A stretch of 64,000 nucleotides of DNA, from contig NC_003910.7 in NCBI RefSeq assembly GCF_000012325.1, forward strand, positions 3,968,001 to 4,032,000. Reading direction: 5' to 3'. Under the pieces are notes generated by a model, which worked only from the letters and a program-made list of their open reading frames with translations, did no database searches and was not told where the DNA came from. The translations under genes and the position numbers were made by a program. This document shows positions 19,727-29,446 of this stretch, piece after piece (position 1 is the stretch's first letter; each line of letters starts with the position of its first letter). This stretch comes from Colwellia psychrerythraea 34H (GTDB lineage: Bacteria; Pseudomonadota; Gammaproteobacteria; Enterobacterales; Alteromonadaceae).

Positions 19727-21643
19727 TTACTTGTCGTCTTTAACTTCTTCAAACTCAGCATCAACAACATCGTCTGCAGGAGCTGCGTCAGCTTCTTGAG
19801 CACCTTCAGGAGCGCTTTGAGCTTGTTCTTTAGCTTGAGCAATTTCCATTAACTTAGCTGATGCTTCCATAAGTGCTTGAGTTTTAGCTTCAATTACTTC
19901 TTTATCATCACCTTTAACTGCTTCTTCAAGCTCAGTTAATGCTGCTTCAATTTTTTCTTTATCTTCGCTTGGTAACTCTTCGCCTGCTTCTTCAACTTGC
20001 TTGCGAGTCGCGTGAATCATGCCATCAGCTTGATTACGTGCAGTTACTAGCTCTTCAAATTTAGCATCAGCATCAGCGTTAGCTTCTGCATCACGTACCA
20101 TCTGCTCTACTTCTTCATCAGATAAACCAGAAGAGGCTTTGATAGTGATTTTTTGCTCTTTACCAGTATTCTTATCTTTAGCCGTAACGTGCAAGATACC
20201 ATCAGCATCAATATCAAAAGTTACTTCGATTTGTGGTGTACCACGTTGTGCTGGTTCAATACCTTCAAGGTTAAATTGACCTAAAGATTTGTTTGCTGAA
20301 GCTTGCTTACGCTCACCCTGACAAACATGAACAGTTACTGCAGCTTGGTTATCATCAGCTGTAGAGAAAGTTTGTGATTGCTTAGTTGGGATAGTAGTGT
20401 TTTTGTCGATAACCTTAGTCATCACACCGCCCATAGTTTCGATACCTAATGATAGTGGTGTAACGTCTAATAAAAGAACGTCAGTCACATCACCAGAAAG
20501 AACACCCGCTTGAATCGCCGCACCAGAAGCTACTGCTTCATCAGGGTTAACATCTTTACGTGGCTCTTTACCGAAGAAATCAGTAACAGTTTTTTGAACT
20601 AGTGGCATACGAGATTGACCACCAACTAAAATAACATCATCAATCTTGCTTACTGATAAGTCTGCATCTTTAAGCGCTTGTTTAAGCGGCTCTAATGTTG
20701 CTTTAACCATATCTTCAACTAGTGATTCTAACTTAGCACGAGTCACTTTGATGTTCATGTGCTTAGGACCTGAACCATCAGCAGTGATGTAAGGTAAGTT
20801 TACATCTGTTTGTTGTGCTGAAGAAAGTTCACATTTAGCTTTTTCTGCTGCTTCTTTTAAACGCTGCATTGCTAAAGGATCAGACGTTAAGTCCATGCCT
20901 TGGTCTTTTTTGAATTCAGCTACAAGGTAGTTGATTAAACGGTTATCAAAATCTTCACCACCTAAGTGAGTATCACCGTTAGTCGCTAATACTTCAAAAG
21001 TGTGTTCGCCATCCATTTCATCAATTTCAATGATTGAAATATCGAATGTACCACCACCTAAATCGTAAACTGCAACAACTTTGTCACCTTCTTGTTTGTC
21101 CATGCCGTAAGCAAGGGCAGCAGCAGTAGGTTCGTTGATAATACGTTTGACTTCAAGACCAGCAATACGACCAGCATCTTTCGTTGCTTGGCGTTGTGAA
21201 TCGTTAAAGTAAGCAGGTACAGTAATAACAGCTTCAGTTACGGTTTCACCTAAGAAGTCTTCAGCAGTCTTTTTCATTTTCTTAAGAACTTCAGCTGAAA
21301 CTTGTGGCGGAGCAATTTTCTCGCCTTTTACTTGAACCCAAGCATCACCGTTATCCGCTTTAACAATACCAAATGGCATAATATCGATGTCACGTTGTGT
21401 TTCTTTATCTTCGAAACGACGACCGATTAAGCGTTTAATTGCATATAAAGTGTTTTCTGGGTTAGTTACAGATTGACGCTTAGCAGGTTGACCTACTAAT
21501 GTTTCGCCTTCGGCTGTATAACCAATAATAGAAGGAGTTGTACGATCGCCTTCTGCATTTTCAATAACACGTACACTGTCGCCATCTAAAACAGCAACAC
21601 ATGAGTTAGTTGTTCCTAGGTCAATACCAATAATTTTGCCCAT
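19727..21643 (-). CDS. dnaK: Chaperone protein DnaK (Hsp70)
   Basis: DnaK is the ATP-dependent Hsp70 that works with DnaJ and GrpE. The 638-residue protein has the signatures [10 protein letters not shown] at the start, [12 protein letters not shown] (about 191-202) and VGGQSRMP. The substrate-binding domain is about 390-605 and the acidic C-terminal tail ends EEVKDDK. A sigma-32 promoter (21714-21745) lies upstream. Between the promoter and the ribosome binding site there is a stable 8-bp hairpin, and the Shine-Dalgarno itself lies in the palindrome GGAGCTCC. Confidence 0.98.
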   Translation of the reverse strand: MGKIIGIDLGTTNSCVAVLDGDSVRVIENAEGDRTTPSIIGYTAEGETLVGQPAKRQSVTNPENTLYAIKRLIGRRFEDKETQRDIDIMPFGIVKADNGDAWVQVKGEKIAPPQVSAEVLKKMKKTAEDFLGETVTEAVITVPAYFNDSQRQATKDAGRIAGLEVKRIINEPTAAALAYGMDKQEGDKVVAVYDLGGGTFDISIIEIDEMDGEHTFEVLATNGDTHLGGEDFDNRLINYLVAEFKKDQGMDLTSDPLAMQRLKEAAEKAKCELSSAQQTDVNLPYITADGSGPKHMNIKVTRAKLESLVEDMVKATLEPLKQALKDADLSVSKIDDVILVGGQSRMPLVQKTVTDFFGKEPRKDVNPDEAVASGAAIQAGVLSGDVTDVLLLDVTPLSLGIETMGGVMTKVIDKNTTIPTKQSQTFSTADDNQAAVTVHVCQGERKQASANKSLGQFNLEGIEPAQRGTPQIEVTFDIDADGILHVTAKDKNTGKEQKITIKASSGLSDEEVEQMVRDAEANADADAKFEELVTARNQADGMIHATRKQVEEAGEELPSEDKEKIEAALTELEEAVKGDDKEVIEAKTQALMEASAKLMEIAQAKEQAQSAPEGAQEADAAPADDVVDAEFEEVKDDK

Positions 21644-21666
21644 CTTGGGAGCTCCTATTCATTTAA

Positions 21667-21686
21667 CTTTATCTACATAGATAAAG
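21667..21686 (-). promoter_or_regulatory. Hairpin in the dnaK 5' untranslated region
   Basis: CTTTATCT-ACAT-AGATAAAG is a perfect 8-bp stem with a 4-nt loop, ending about 23 nt before the dnaK start codon and inside the predicted leader. It could stabilise the message or respond to temperature; no function is shown. Confidence 0.5.
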
Positions 21687-21713
21687 TAATTTTGATTAAA
21701 TTGTTTGTTGAAT

Positions 21714-21745
21714 AATAAGTGGGGTCAGCAAAATGCTTTTCAATA
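21714..21745 (-). promoter_or_regulatory. Sigma-32 promoter of dnaK
   Basis: On the minus strand TATTGAAA, 13 bases, then CCCCACTTATT matches the heat-shock sigma-32 consensus (CTTGAAA, 13-15 bases, CCCCAT-T). It lies about 70 bp before the dnaK start. Confidence 0.75.
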
Positions 21746-21860
21746 GATAAATTTAAAAAAAATGGCTTTTTGTTAAGATTTAAGCAAAAAATGAAGGGAA
21801 ACAGGCAATGTTACTAGAGAACATTACCTTTAGTGGAGTTTTGACTCGAAATTTACATTA

Positions 21861-22355
21861 TCAATTATTTTTAATTATTTCTTGTAGCGCTAGATCAAAA
21901 CGAGGATCAGCTTTGTCTGAACTTGATGTTTTCCAAATTATTTCATTTTTACGATTAATGAAAAATGTTGTTGGTGTTCCTCTAACGCCATAAAGTTTAG
22001 CAACCTCTTCCCCCATTACTCCTGTTAAAAAAGAGTAACCTCTGCGATTAATTTCATCTTGAGGCTTTGCACCCTCGTCTTCATTAAAGCTAATTGAGAT
22101 GAGTTCTACACCTTGTGCTTGATATTTTTTCTGCAAGGCAACTAACGTCGGTTGTAGTTTTTTACAATAAGGACACCAAGTTGCCCAAAAATGTAAAATG
22201 ACTGGCTTGTTTTTATACTGCTCTAAACTAATCACTTCGCCATTTTGAGTTTTTAATTGCCAAGGTTTAGCTGTTTCATTTGCGTTTACCGTAAAACTTG
22301 CCCCAATAATAAGGCTAACAAAAACAAAAAACATCGTTCTAAAAATATGATTCAT
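21861..22355 (-). CDS. Periplasmic TlpA-like thioredoxin-family protein
   Basis: The 164-residue protein has a signal peptide or anchor (about 1-25, ending VNA-NET), then a thioredoxin fold with the redox motif WATWCPYCKK near residue 56 and the cis-proline loop RGTPTTFF. It belongs to the TlpA/ResA/DsbE type of periplasmic thiol-disulfide oxidoreductases. It lies between grpE and dnaK on the same strand, which is not the usual neighbour there. The partner protein is unknown. Confidence 0.87.
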   Translation of the reverse strand: MNHIFRTMFFVFVSLIIGASFTVNANETAKPWQLKTQNGEVISLEQYKNKPVILHFWATWCPYCKKLQPTLVALQKKYQAQGVELISISFNEDEGAKPQDEINRRGYSFLTGVMGEEVAKLYGVRGTPTTFFINRKNEIIWKTSSSDKADPRFDLALQEIIKNN

Positions 22356-22461
22356 AATAAACAGGGGATAAATAAAAGAATGGTATTGTAAAAGACCTTG
22401 TTTCCCCGAAGTTATTTCAAAAATAGAAACTTTTTTTCAAAAAGACCAAAATTCAGGCAAA

Positions 22462-22495
22462 AAAAAAGTAAAGAGCTAAGCTCTTTACTTTTTTA
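22462..22495 (-). terminator. Terminator of grpE
   Basis: AAAAAGTAAAGAGCT pairs with AGCTCTTTACTTTTT almost without a loop, followed by TTTT on the minus strand, about 30 nt after grpE. Confidence 0.8.
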
Positions 22496-22523
22496 TTCAA
22501 TCATTGTCAGTTTGATTTATTTA

Positions 22524-23153
22524 CTACGCGGTAGCATCAACAGTTGGTGCAGCTTTAGATACCATCACCATCGCAGGTCGAATTAAACGACCATTTAACT
22601 CATAACCTTTTTGCATTACTGCAATAACAGTATTTGGCGCTACTCCAGGTACTTCTTGCATTGACATTGCTTGATGAAGTTCAGGGTTAAAAGGTTGATC
22701 TTGTGGATCAACAGCCTTTACACCAAATTTATCTAAAGAAGTAATTAAGCCTTGTAACGTTAATTCAACGCCTTCAATAACACCTTTATTACTTTCATCT
22801 TCTTTATCAATATTTTGAAGCGCTCGCTCCAAGTTATCAACGCTTGTTAGCATTTCACCAGCAAATTTTTCTAAAGCAAACTTACGTGCTTTTTCTACAT
22901 CTTGAGCAGCCCGACGACGAATGTTGTCTACTTCTGCTTTAGCGCGAATAACTGAATCTTTTTGATCCGCAACGGTAGATTGAGCTGTAGCTAATGCTAG
23001 CTCTAACTCGTTAATTTTTTCTTGTTCAGCACTAATCACTTCATGGGCATGATCATGTTGATCTTCTACCTGCTCTTCAGCTTGTTGTACTATGTCATCT
23101 GCTAATTGCTCAGCACTTAACTCTTCTTTATTACTTGTTGATTCTGTTGTCAT
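22524..23153 (-). CDS. grpE: Nucleotide exchange factor GrpE
   Basis: GrpE releases ADP from DnaK. The 209-residue protein has an acidic N-terminal coiled coil (about 10-110), the segment [19 protein letters not shown], and the C-terminal beta domain with [11 protein letters not shown] and a [18 protein letters not shown] ending. It is divergent from nadK, as in E. coli and Vibrio, and has a near-perfect sigma-32 promoter. Confidence 0.96.
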   Translation of the reverse strand: MTTESTSNKEELSAEQLADDIVQQAEEQVEDQHDHAHEVISAEQEKINELELALATAQSTVADQKDSVIRAKAEVDNIRRRAAQDVEKARKFALEKFAGEMLTSVDNLERALQNIDKEDESNKGVIEGVELTLQGLITSLDKFGVKAVDPQDQPFNPELHQAMSMQEVPGVAPNTVIAVMQKGYELNGRLIRPAMVMVSKAAPTVDATA

Positions 23154-23186
23154 GGAAAAACCTCAATTTTATAACTCTTGGTGACA

Positions 23187-23215
23187 TTATGGGGACTCTC
23201 TAAAATGATTCAAGC
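23187..23215 (-). promoter_or_regulatory. Sigma-32 promoter of grpE
   Basis: On the minus strand GCTTGAA, 14 bases, then CCCCATAA matches the sigma-32 consensus almost exactly. It lies about 35-60 bp upstream of the grpE start. Confidence 0.85.
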
Positions 23216-23310
23216 TTGATTTAAAAACATTTTGTAAAAAGTGAACTTTACAAGTGAGCAAAATCCAGCGAAACTGCTCTTAACCCTAGCAAAATAAGTA
23301 AATTACCGTT

Positions 23311-24192
23311 ATGGCTCAACACTATAAAACTATTGGCCTTATTGGCAAACCTAATCATGATGGCGCCAGTGCCACCATACAAACATTGCACAAATACTTA
23401 TTAGCGAATGAGTATAAAGTTATTGTCGAAGTTTCAGTAGCGCAATCTCTCGATATCAAAAAGATGAAAACCGGCACATTAACTGATATTGGCGAACAAG
23501 CAGATCTCGCCATTGTTATTGGTGGTGATGGTTACATGCTTGGCGCAGCGCGCGTACTCGCCTGTTTCGATATTGGCGTCATTGGTGTAAACCGCGGTAA
23601 CCTAGGCTTTTTAACCGATCTTTCTCCTTCTGAAATCATAAAACCTTTAGAGCAAATATTATCAGGCAAGTCACGTAGTGAACAACGCTTTATTATAGAG
23701 GCTGAAGTTTATCGTCACGGAAAACTAAAAAGTTCAAATAGCGCGGTTAATGAAGCGGTACTCCATGCCGGTAAAGTTGCCAGCATGATTGAGTTTGAAG
23801 TTTATATTGATGGCACCTTTATGTTTAGCCAGCGTTCAGACGGGTTAATTATTTCCACACCTACTGGCTCAACGGCCTATTCGATGTCTGCTGGTGGACC
23901 TATTTTAACGCCCAACTTAAATGCACTATCGCTCGTACCTATGTTTCCTCATACCTTAACAAGTAGACCAATTGTTGTTGATGGAAATAGTGAAATCAAA
24001 TTGATACTAGCCAACGATAACCATGAAAACTTGCAAGTGAGTTGTGATGGTCATGTTATTTTAACGGTAATGCCTGGTGACGAAGTTATCATCAAAAAGA
24101 GTGAGTGCAGCATTCGTTTAATCCACCCATTAGATCATGAATACTTTAACGTATTACGAAATAAATTAAGCTGGGGTAACAAACTTTATTAA
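23311..24192 (+). CDS. nadK: NAD kinase
   Basis: NadK phosphorylates NAD to NADP. The 293-residue protein matches the family length, with the [11 protein letters not shown] loop (near residue 72), [11 protein letters not shown], the NEAVLHAG segment and the [16 protein letters not shown] motif. It is divergent from grpE and upstream of recN, the conserved gammaproteobacterial order. No clear Shine-Dalgarno is seen before the ATG. Confidence 0.97.
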   Translation: MAQHYKTIGLIGKPNHDGASATIQTLHKYLLANEYKVIVEVSVAQSLDIKKMKTGTLTDIGEQADLAIVIGGDGYMLGAARVLACFDIGVIGVNRGNLGFLTDLSPSEIIKPLEQILSGKSRSEQRFIIEAEVYRHGKLKSSNSAVNEAVLHAGKVASMIEFEVYIDGTFMFSQRSDGLIISTPTGSTAYSMSAGGPILTPNLNALSLVPMFPHTLTSRPIVVDGNSEIKLILANDNHENLQVSCDGHVILTVMPGDEVIIKKSECSIRLIHPLDHEYFNVLRNKLSWGNKLY

Positions 24193-24284
24193 CCTCCTGT
24201 TGCTACTTAACTATGAGTAGTAGCCAGCATTACTATCAAAAAATAAGCAAATAGTTTCAAATAAACTTGAATAAAAGCCATTTA

Positions 24285-24300
24285 CTGTATAAATTAACAG
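24285..24300. promoter_or_regulatory. LexA (SOS) box upstream of recN
   Basis: CTGTATAAATTAACAG fits the gammaproteobacterial SOS box CTGT-N8-ACAG exactly. It lies 41 bp before the recN start, where LexA repression is expected. Confidence 0.88.
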
Positions 24301-24340
24301 TTACTGGTTTTTTATTCATGCTTATTGCCAAAGGTTAACT

Positions 24341-26026
24341 ATGCTGCTGCAACTTAACATTCAAAATTTTGCCATTGTCCGTTCATTAGATATTGATTGG
24401 CAATCAGGTATGACGACAATTACCGGTGAGACTGGCGCGGGAAAATCAATTGCTATTGATGCGCTGGGCTTATGTTTAGGTGATAGAGCAACCACTAATG
24501 TGGTTAGACCAAACTGCAAAAAGGCTGATTTAGCCGCCACATTTGAAATAAAGAAAAATAAAATGGCGCGCGCTTGGCTAAAACAACATGAACTCGTTTC
24601 TGAGCATGATAGCGAATGTATTCTTCGCCGTGTTATCTCCGCTGAAGGCCGCTCAAAATCATATATCAATGGCAGCCAAGTGCCTTTAGTGCAATTAAAA
24701 GAAATTGGACAGCTGTTAATTAATATCCATGGTCAACATGATCACCAGCTTATCGTTAAAGCGAATCAACAGTGTCGTTTGCTTGATAATTATGCCAACC
24801 ACACACCTTTGTTAAGTGCAGTAAAACATTATGCCCAGCAGTGGAATAAGCTTAATAAAGAATTAGAAATGCTGCAGCAAAGCAAACAACAACGTGAAGC
24901 TGAACAACAACTCATCCAGTACCAAGTAACTGAACTGGACGAATTTTCATTACAACCTGATGAGTTTTCAACACTAGAAAAAGATTATAAACGCCATAGT
25001 AATGCGCAAGATTTATTGGACTCAACGCTAAGCACATTACAAAGCCTATCCGAAAATGATAATTTCAATATCTTAGATGCACTTAGAGAGTGTAGCGAAA
25101 ATATCAATTCAATCGCACGCGTTGATAATCAATTAACTGATGTAGCCACTATATTATCAGATACCTTAATTCAATTAGATGAAGCAAATAACGATTTAAC
25201 GCACTATTATCAGCAATTAGAACTAGACCCTCAAAATTATGCGATCATTGAAGAGCGTTACTCTACCGCAGTGCAGTTGGCCAAAAAACACCAACTGTCA
25301 CCAGAAAATCTAGTTAACTTCCATAGTGAATTAAAACAACAGCTCGCTTCAATATCTAATGATGAAACCCGCATTGATACAATTATTGAAGAATTAGAGC
25401 AGACTAGAATTCATTATAATGAAAGCGCTGAACTGTTATCAGCATCAAGAGAAAAATCAGGTAAAAGCCTGAGCAAGCTGATCAGTAAAAGCATGCAAGA
25501 ACTGAACATGCCCCACGGACAATTCTTTATTGCCGTTGAGAATAATAAAAAACAAGAAAATGGCAAAGAAACTATCAATACCAATGGTAGTGATACTATT
25601 AGCTTTCAAGTTAGCATTAACCCAGGGCAAGCGCTTGAGGCTATGCATAAGGTTGCCTCCGGTGGTGAACTATCTCGCATCAGTTTAGCTATGCAGGTTA
25701 TTTTGGCCGATAAAGTGATCACGCCAACACTAATATTTGATGAAGTTGATGTCGGAATTAGTGGCCCAACAGCGGCTATGGTAGGTAAAAAGTTAAAGCA
25801 GCTATCTAAAAATACTCAAGTAATTTGTGTTACCCATTTACCCCAAGTGGCATGTAAGGGACATCAACAACTCTTTGTGAGCAAATTGACTGATGGCGAA
25901 CTCACTGAAACTAAAGTAAGTGAACTAAGTGAATCAAATCGGGTCAAAGAAATTGCTCGTTTGCTTGCAGGAGATAAAATATCTCAACACAGTTTAGCAA
26001 ATGCGCAAGAGCTATTAGCCAGCTAA
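24341..26026 (+). CDS. recN: DNA repair protein RecN
   Basis: RecN is an SMC-like ATPase acting in double-strand break repair. The 561-residue protein has the Walker A motif GETGAGKSIAIDAL (about 31-44), a central coiled coil (about 150-380), the ABC signature SGGELSRISLAMQ (about 443), and the Walker B FDEVDVGISGPTA. A LexA box directly upstream agrees with SOS induction. The length equals that of the family. Confidence 0.97.
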   Translation: MLLQLNIQNFAIVRSLDIDWQSGMTTITGETGAGKSIAIDALGLCLGDRATTNVVRPNCKKADLAATFEIKKNKMARAWLKQHELVSEHDSECILRRVISAEGRSKSYINGSQVPLVQLKEIGQLLINIHGQHDHQLIVKANQQCRLLDNYANHTPLLSAVKHYAQQWNKLNKELEMLQQSKQQREAEQQLIQYQVTELDEFSLQPDEFSTLEKDYKRHSNAQDLLDSTLSTLQSLSENDNFNILDALRECSENINSIARVDNQLTDVATILSDTLIQLDEANNDLTHYYQQLELDPQNYAIIEERYSTAVQLAKKHQLSPENLVNFHSELKQQLASISNDETRIDTIIEELEQTRIHYNESAELLSASREKSGKSLSKLISKSMQELNMPHGQFFIAVENNKKQENGKETINTNGSDTISFQVSINPGQALEAMHKVASGGELSRISLAMQVILADKVITPTLIFDEVDVGISGPTAAMVGKKLKQLSKNTQVICVTHLPQVACKGHQQLFVSKLTDGELTETKVSELSESNRVKEIARLLAGDKISQHSLANAQELLAS

Positions 26027-26219
26027 GCTCATTTACACACACCGTTTTAGTAAAAAGGGATCCGATAACAGGTGAACTACCTACTTTCATTGTCGTGATG
26101 CAAATAGAGTTTTTTTAACTGATGTAATAAATAGCTTTGAATCCGTGCTGGGCTTGGGTATTATCCCTGCTCACACTTTTAGCCTGTTTTTTTGAGCTAC
26201 TTAAAGGTAAATAGATTTT

Positions 26220-26654
26220 ATGTATTTTCGCGTTGCCATTGTTATTACTGCCCTAACCTTATCAGCCTGTTCTAGTTGGGTTTTTCGTTACGATGTTCCC
26301 CAAGGTAATTACCTTGAACAAAAGAGCATTGATAAATTACAAGTAGGTATGACCAAGGAACAGGTTAAATTTATTTTGGGTAGCCCTGTTGTTGTAGATG
26401 CTTTCAATAATGATACTTGGAATTATGTCTACAAGTTGAAGTCTGGCCGAAGCAAAGATTTCGATATGAAAAAGCAATTTATTATTAACTTTTCTAATGA
26501 CAAGTTAGTCTCAGCTTCAGGAGACTTTGAGGTATCTGATAATTTTAATACCCCTTTCAATGCGCCTGTAGTAGAAACTGAAGCGGCAAATGACACTGAG
26601 CTCAATGAAGAAGCAAAGGCTGTTGTTAAAAGTAAGACTATTAACGGTAAATAG
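26220..26654 (+). CDS. bamE: Outer membrane assembly lipoprotein BamE
   Basis: BamE (SmpA) is a lipoprotein subunit of the BAM complex that inserts beta-barrel proteins. The 144-residue protein has a lipoprotein signal with lipobox LSAC (Cys17) and the BamE core (VGMTKEQVKFILGSP, followed by DTWNYVYKLKSG). The C-terminal tail beyond residue 110 is acidic and longer than in E. coli. It lies between recN and the convergent rnfH-ratA pair, the conserved position. Confidence 0.94.
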   Translation: MYFRVAIVITALTLSACSSWVFRYDVPQGNYLEQKSIDKLQVGMTKEQVKFILGSPVVVDAFNNDTWNYVYKLKSGRSKDFDMKKQFIINFSNDKLVSASGDFEVSDNFNTPFNAPVVETEAANDTELNEEAKAVVKSKTINGK

Positions 26655-26700
26655 ATAACAAACAGTTAATGAGCTCTTTACCTTGGTAAAACTTGGGTAC

Positions 26701-26728
26701 AAAAAAACGGCATGAATGCCGTTTTTTT
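26701..26728. terminator. Bidirectional terminator between bamE and rnfH
   Basis: AAAAAACGGCAT pairs with ATGCCGTTTTTT around a 2-base spacer, with T-runs on both strands, between convergent genes. Confidence 0.9.
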
Positions 26729-26759
26729 TATGCCTATTACAAACTAAATATTTGTAGAG

Positions 26760-27155
26760 CTATTTATTGGCGTCAACTCTCAAAGGGTTTACACGACCAC
26801 CTGTTGTTTTATCAGCTCGCCCTTCTAATTTCGCTTTTTCCGCTCGACGCTTTCTAACATCCTTAGGATCAGCTATCAATGGACGATAGACTTCAATTCT
26901 ATCGAGATCGTTAACGACTTCAGATAGTTTTACTGCCCTATTCCAAACACCTACTTTGTTAACTTTAAGGTCAATTTCAGGAAATAAAGTGATAACGCCC
27001 GAATCGAGAATGGCTTGCTCTACAGTAGAACCTTCTGCAACCAATAAGGTTAATATTTTTTGTTTGTGTGGAACACCATAAACAACTTCTATGGTTACCC
27101 TGTCATTGTTCACTGAATCATCAAGACTACTTAACTCGCTGTTTTCGAAAGTCAT
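26760..27155 (-). CDS. rnfH: RnfH family ubiquitin-like protein
   Basis: The 131-residue protein has a beta-grasp (ubiquitin-like) fold of the RnfH/RatB family: IEVVYGVPHKQ, GSTVEQAILDSG and IEVYRPLIADPKDVRKRRAEK. The role is not settled; the name comes from linkage with rnf genes elsewhere. It follows ratA by 2 nt on the same strand, as in E. coli (ratAB). The C-terminal tail after residue 110 is basic. Confidence 0.9.
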   Translation of the reverse strand: MTFENSELSSLDDSVNNDRVTIEVVYGVPHKQKILTLLVAEGSTVEQAILDSGVITLFPEIDLKVNKVGVWNRAVKLSEVVNDLDRIEVYRPLIADPKDVRKRRAEKAKLEGRADKTTGGRVNPLRVDANK

Positions 27156-27157
27156 AA

Positions 27158-27598
27158 TTACACATTAACTCCGTAAATTTCTTTTGCTCGCTGGGTAAAA
27201 ACTTGCACTAAGCTATTACTAAAATGGCCAAATACTTTACCAAAAGCCAAAGAAACAAGTTTATTAGAAAACTCATACTCTAACTCTAAACTAACCTTAC
27301 AAGCTTCATCTGATAAAGGCGTGAGTAACCAATAACCTTCAAGTTTTTTAAAAGGGCCATCAACAAGTGACAAATGAATTTTTTCATTAGATATCAAGGT
27401 GTTTTTAGTTGTGAACCACTTACTTAACCCACCTTTAGAGACAAGTAACGCTGCTGTTACTGACTGCTCATCTTGGTCTATAACCTTACTGTCATTACAA
27501 TCTGGTAAGAACTTAGGATAGGCTGGGATATCGTTTATTAACTGGTACATCTGATCAACACTGTACATAACTAAAGCACTACGACTTATGGTTGGCAT
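27158..27598 (-). CDS. ratA: Ribosome association toxin RatA-type START-like protein
   Basis: The 146-residue protein has the SRPBCC (START-like) polyketide-cyclase fold with the family opening SRSALVMYSVDQMYQLINDI and YPKFLPDCNDS. E. coli RatA was described as a toxin blocking 70S assembly, and homologues resemble the coenzyme Q-binding protein COQ10, so either role is possible. GGAG lies 5 nt before the chosen ATG at 27598; the upstream ATG at 27622 would add eight residues without similarity to the family. Confidence 0.88.
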   Translation of the reverse strand: MPTISRSALVMYSVDQMYQLINDIPAYPKFLPDCNDSKVIDQDEQSVTAALLVSKGGLSKWFTTKNTLISNEKIHLSLVDGPFKKLEGYWLLTPLSDEACKVSLELEYEFSNKLVSLAFGKVFGHFSNSLVQVFTQRAKEIYGVNV

Positions 27599-27664
27599 TA
27601 CTACTCCGCATGTTGCCCCCATTCAATGCCCGACATGATAGCAAAACCTCACAAAAAGCGCATC

Positions 27665-27987
27665 AGACCAATTCTATTAAATATATTCATAACTCAGAAC
27701 TACAGTAGTGAGCTTAAAACAAGAAAAATTATTTAAACATAGTTATTCTATATTTCATTCATTTTGTGATGTTATCAGTTTACTAATGAGTTCCCGAAGG
27801 GCGAGTACCTAATCAAGAGTAAAGGCTTACATGCGGTGTTATTAATTTCGACAAGGACGCTGCGTGGATGAAGCTTATTAGATAATGCAGGAGCAATTAT
27901 CCTGAACAACCATTCTCTTCAATCAATGCCTTGCCTCTAAGACTTTTAATTCTCGCTGAGTGAGAGATATCTTAATAGATTTGGTCT
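27665..27987. mobile_element. MITE-like element, copy 1
   Basis: This 323-bp non-coding segment is bounded by terminal inverted repeats AGACCAATTCTATTAA (27665-27680) and TTAATAGATTTGGTCT (27972-27987), which match with one difference. A diverged copy occurs at about 56491-56813; the last roughly 190 bp align closely by eye, for example AATCAATGCCTTGCCT in both. No transposase or long frame is inside. It separates ratA from smpB. I cannot identify a clear target duplication. Confidence 0.7.
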
Positions 27988-28096
27988 AAATCCATAAATT
28001 TTCATCCTAAATAGGATTTTCTCATGCAAAAGAAATTTATTCTCAGTATAATCACCGCGTTTGCTGCTTATTGCGGCAAAGGAATGGATGATAAAG

Positions 28097-28585
28097 ATGG
28101 CTAAGAAAAAATCAAAAAGCTCTAACAGTAATACTATCGCTTTAAATAAAAAAGCGAGGCACAACTATAGCTTAACGGACAAGTTTGAAGGCGGAATGAG
28201 CTTACAAGGTTGGGAAATTAAGAGTATTAGAAGTGGCAAAGTAAATATTTCTGACTGTTACGTACATATTAAAGACCGTGAAGCTTATTTATTAGGAGCT
28301 GAAATATCTCCTCTGAATGCTGCTTCTAGTCACGTTGTATGTGATCCAAACCGTGATAGAAAATTATTACTTAACCGAAGAGAGCTAGATAAAATCATTG
28401 CAGCTGTTGAACGTGATGGTTACTCTTTGATTGCAACGGCTATGTACTGGAAAGCCTGTTGGGTGAAACTCGAGTTTTACTTGGGTAAAGGTAAGAAAGA
28501 TCACGACAAACGTTCCGATATTAAAGACAGAGAATGGGCTGTTGATAAAGGTCGTTTAATGAAGAATAAAAACTTAGATCGATAA
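28097..28585 (+). CDS. smpB: SsrA-binding protein SmpB
   Basis: SmpB binds tmRNA and brings it to stalled ribosomes. The 162-residue protein has the conserved [32 protein letters not shown] and a basic C-terminal tail. The start MAKKKSKSS is the usual SmpB opening; in-frame ATGs upstream (28061, 28088) lack similarity. The tmRNA gene follows 138 bp downstream, the conserved smpB-ssrA order. Confidence 0.96.
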   Translation: MAKKKSKSSNSNTIALNKKARHNYSLTDKFEGGMSLQGWEIKSIRSGKVNISDCYVHIKDREAYLLGAEISPLNAASSHVVCDPNRDRKLLLNRRELDKIIAAVERDGYSLIATAMYWKACWVKLEFYLGKGKKDHDKRSDIKDREWAVDKGRLMKNKNLDR

Positions 28586-28723
28586 TTTGTTAGGCTGTTT
28601 GTTAGGTAAGTGGTTAAAAAATACCACGTTGTCTATTTAACTTAAGCGTTGTATAATGCGATCCATAGGTATATCGAACCTATAATTGTAAAAATAATAG
28701 AAAATGTAGAAATGTTAAACTTT

Positions 28724-29073
28724 GGGGCGGATCTAGGATTCGACAAGATTCATGAAACTCAAGGTGCATGCCCAGGGGCGGTTTGCCTGGTAAAAAGCCG
28801 CAAAACTATAATTGCTAACGACGATACGTTCGCACTAGCCGCTTAGGCTAGCCATCGCCTTGAAATCTCTCCTATTGGTTAGAGGATCGATGGTCACCCC
28901 AAATAGGATAGCGAGGGAAGCACGCTTGAGGCTGAACCGCGAAATAGTATCAAGCTCACCATGACGAAGCCTGTCGCTTGGCGTCTAATTGGTTAAATAA
29001 ATGAGCGACTAAGCATGTAGTACCGAGAACGTAGGCTTTTTGGACGGGGGTTCGATTCCCCCCCGCTCCACCA
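28724..29073 (+). ncRNA. ssrA: Transfer-messenger RNA
   Basis: The 5' end GGGGCGG pairs with CCGCTCC before the 3' ACCA, forming the acceptor stem. The tRNA-like 5' part reads ATCTAGGATTCGAC and the 3' part has the T-arm GGGGGTTCGATTCCCCC. The tag reading frame starts at 28814 with resume codon GCT and encodes ANDDTFALAA followed by TAG at 28844-28846. The length is about 350 nt. smpB lies directly upstream. Confidence 0.97.
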
Positions 29074-29173
29074 AAGAAACCTTTTGAAAATCAATAGATT
29101 GCAAAAGAATATTTTATCGATGTCCCATTTACGTCCCTAGCGTATATGGGAATACATAAAAAAATAGAGAATA

Positions 29174-29206
29174 AAAAGAAAAGGATGCTTCGGCATTCTT
29201 TTTTAT
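29174..29206 (+). terminator. Terminator of ssrA
   Basis: AAGAAAAGGATGC, a TTCG tetraloop, then GCATTCTTTTTTATT form a classic rho-independent terminator about 100 nt after the tmRNA 3' end. Confidence 0.85.
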
Positions 29207-29328
29207 TGTCTGAAATATGCCGTACAGGCCTTTATTTTAAAAGGTTTTGATTGGGGTTATCTAAAGGGTAAAGCAAAGAATACCCATAAAACACCCCTGA
29301 TTTAAGACTATTCGAGCTCTAAAAATAA

Positions 29329-29354
29329 AAAATCCAACACTTGTATTGGATTTT
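29329..29354 (-). terminator. Terminator of the DUF3083-like gene
   Basis: AAAATCCAA pairs with TTGGATTTT around an 8-base loop, followed by T-rich sequence on the minus strand, about 90 nt past the stop at 29447. The remaining sequence from 29207 to 29446 shows no gene. Confidence 0.65.
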
Positions 29355-29446
29355 TGTTTGTTAGCTATTTATTCATTAACAGAGCCAACTTAAGCAGGCA
29401 CTATGTTACTTATTGAGTAACCTTGCTTATTCCGAGCTGAGATGAA

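Noticed and set aside
28649..28846. A 65-codon frame that ends in the tag sequence
   Set aside because: It runs through the tmRNA 5' domain; only the part from the resume codon at 28814 is translated.
29074..29173. Possible integrative element attachment scar behind ssrA
   Set aside because: tmRNA genes are frequent integration sites, but no direct repeat of the 3' end, integrase gene or remnant was found in the following 2 kb.
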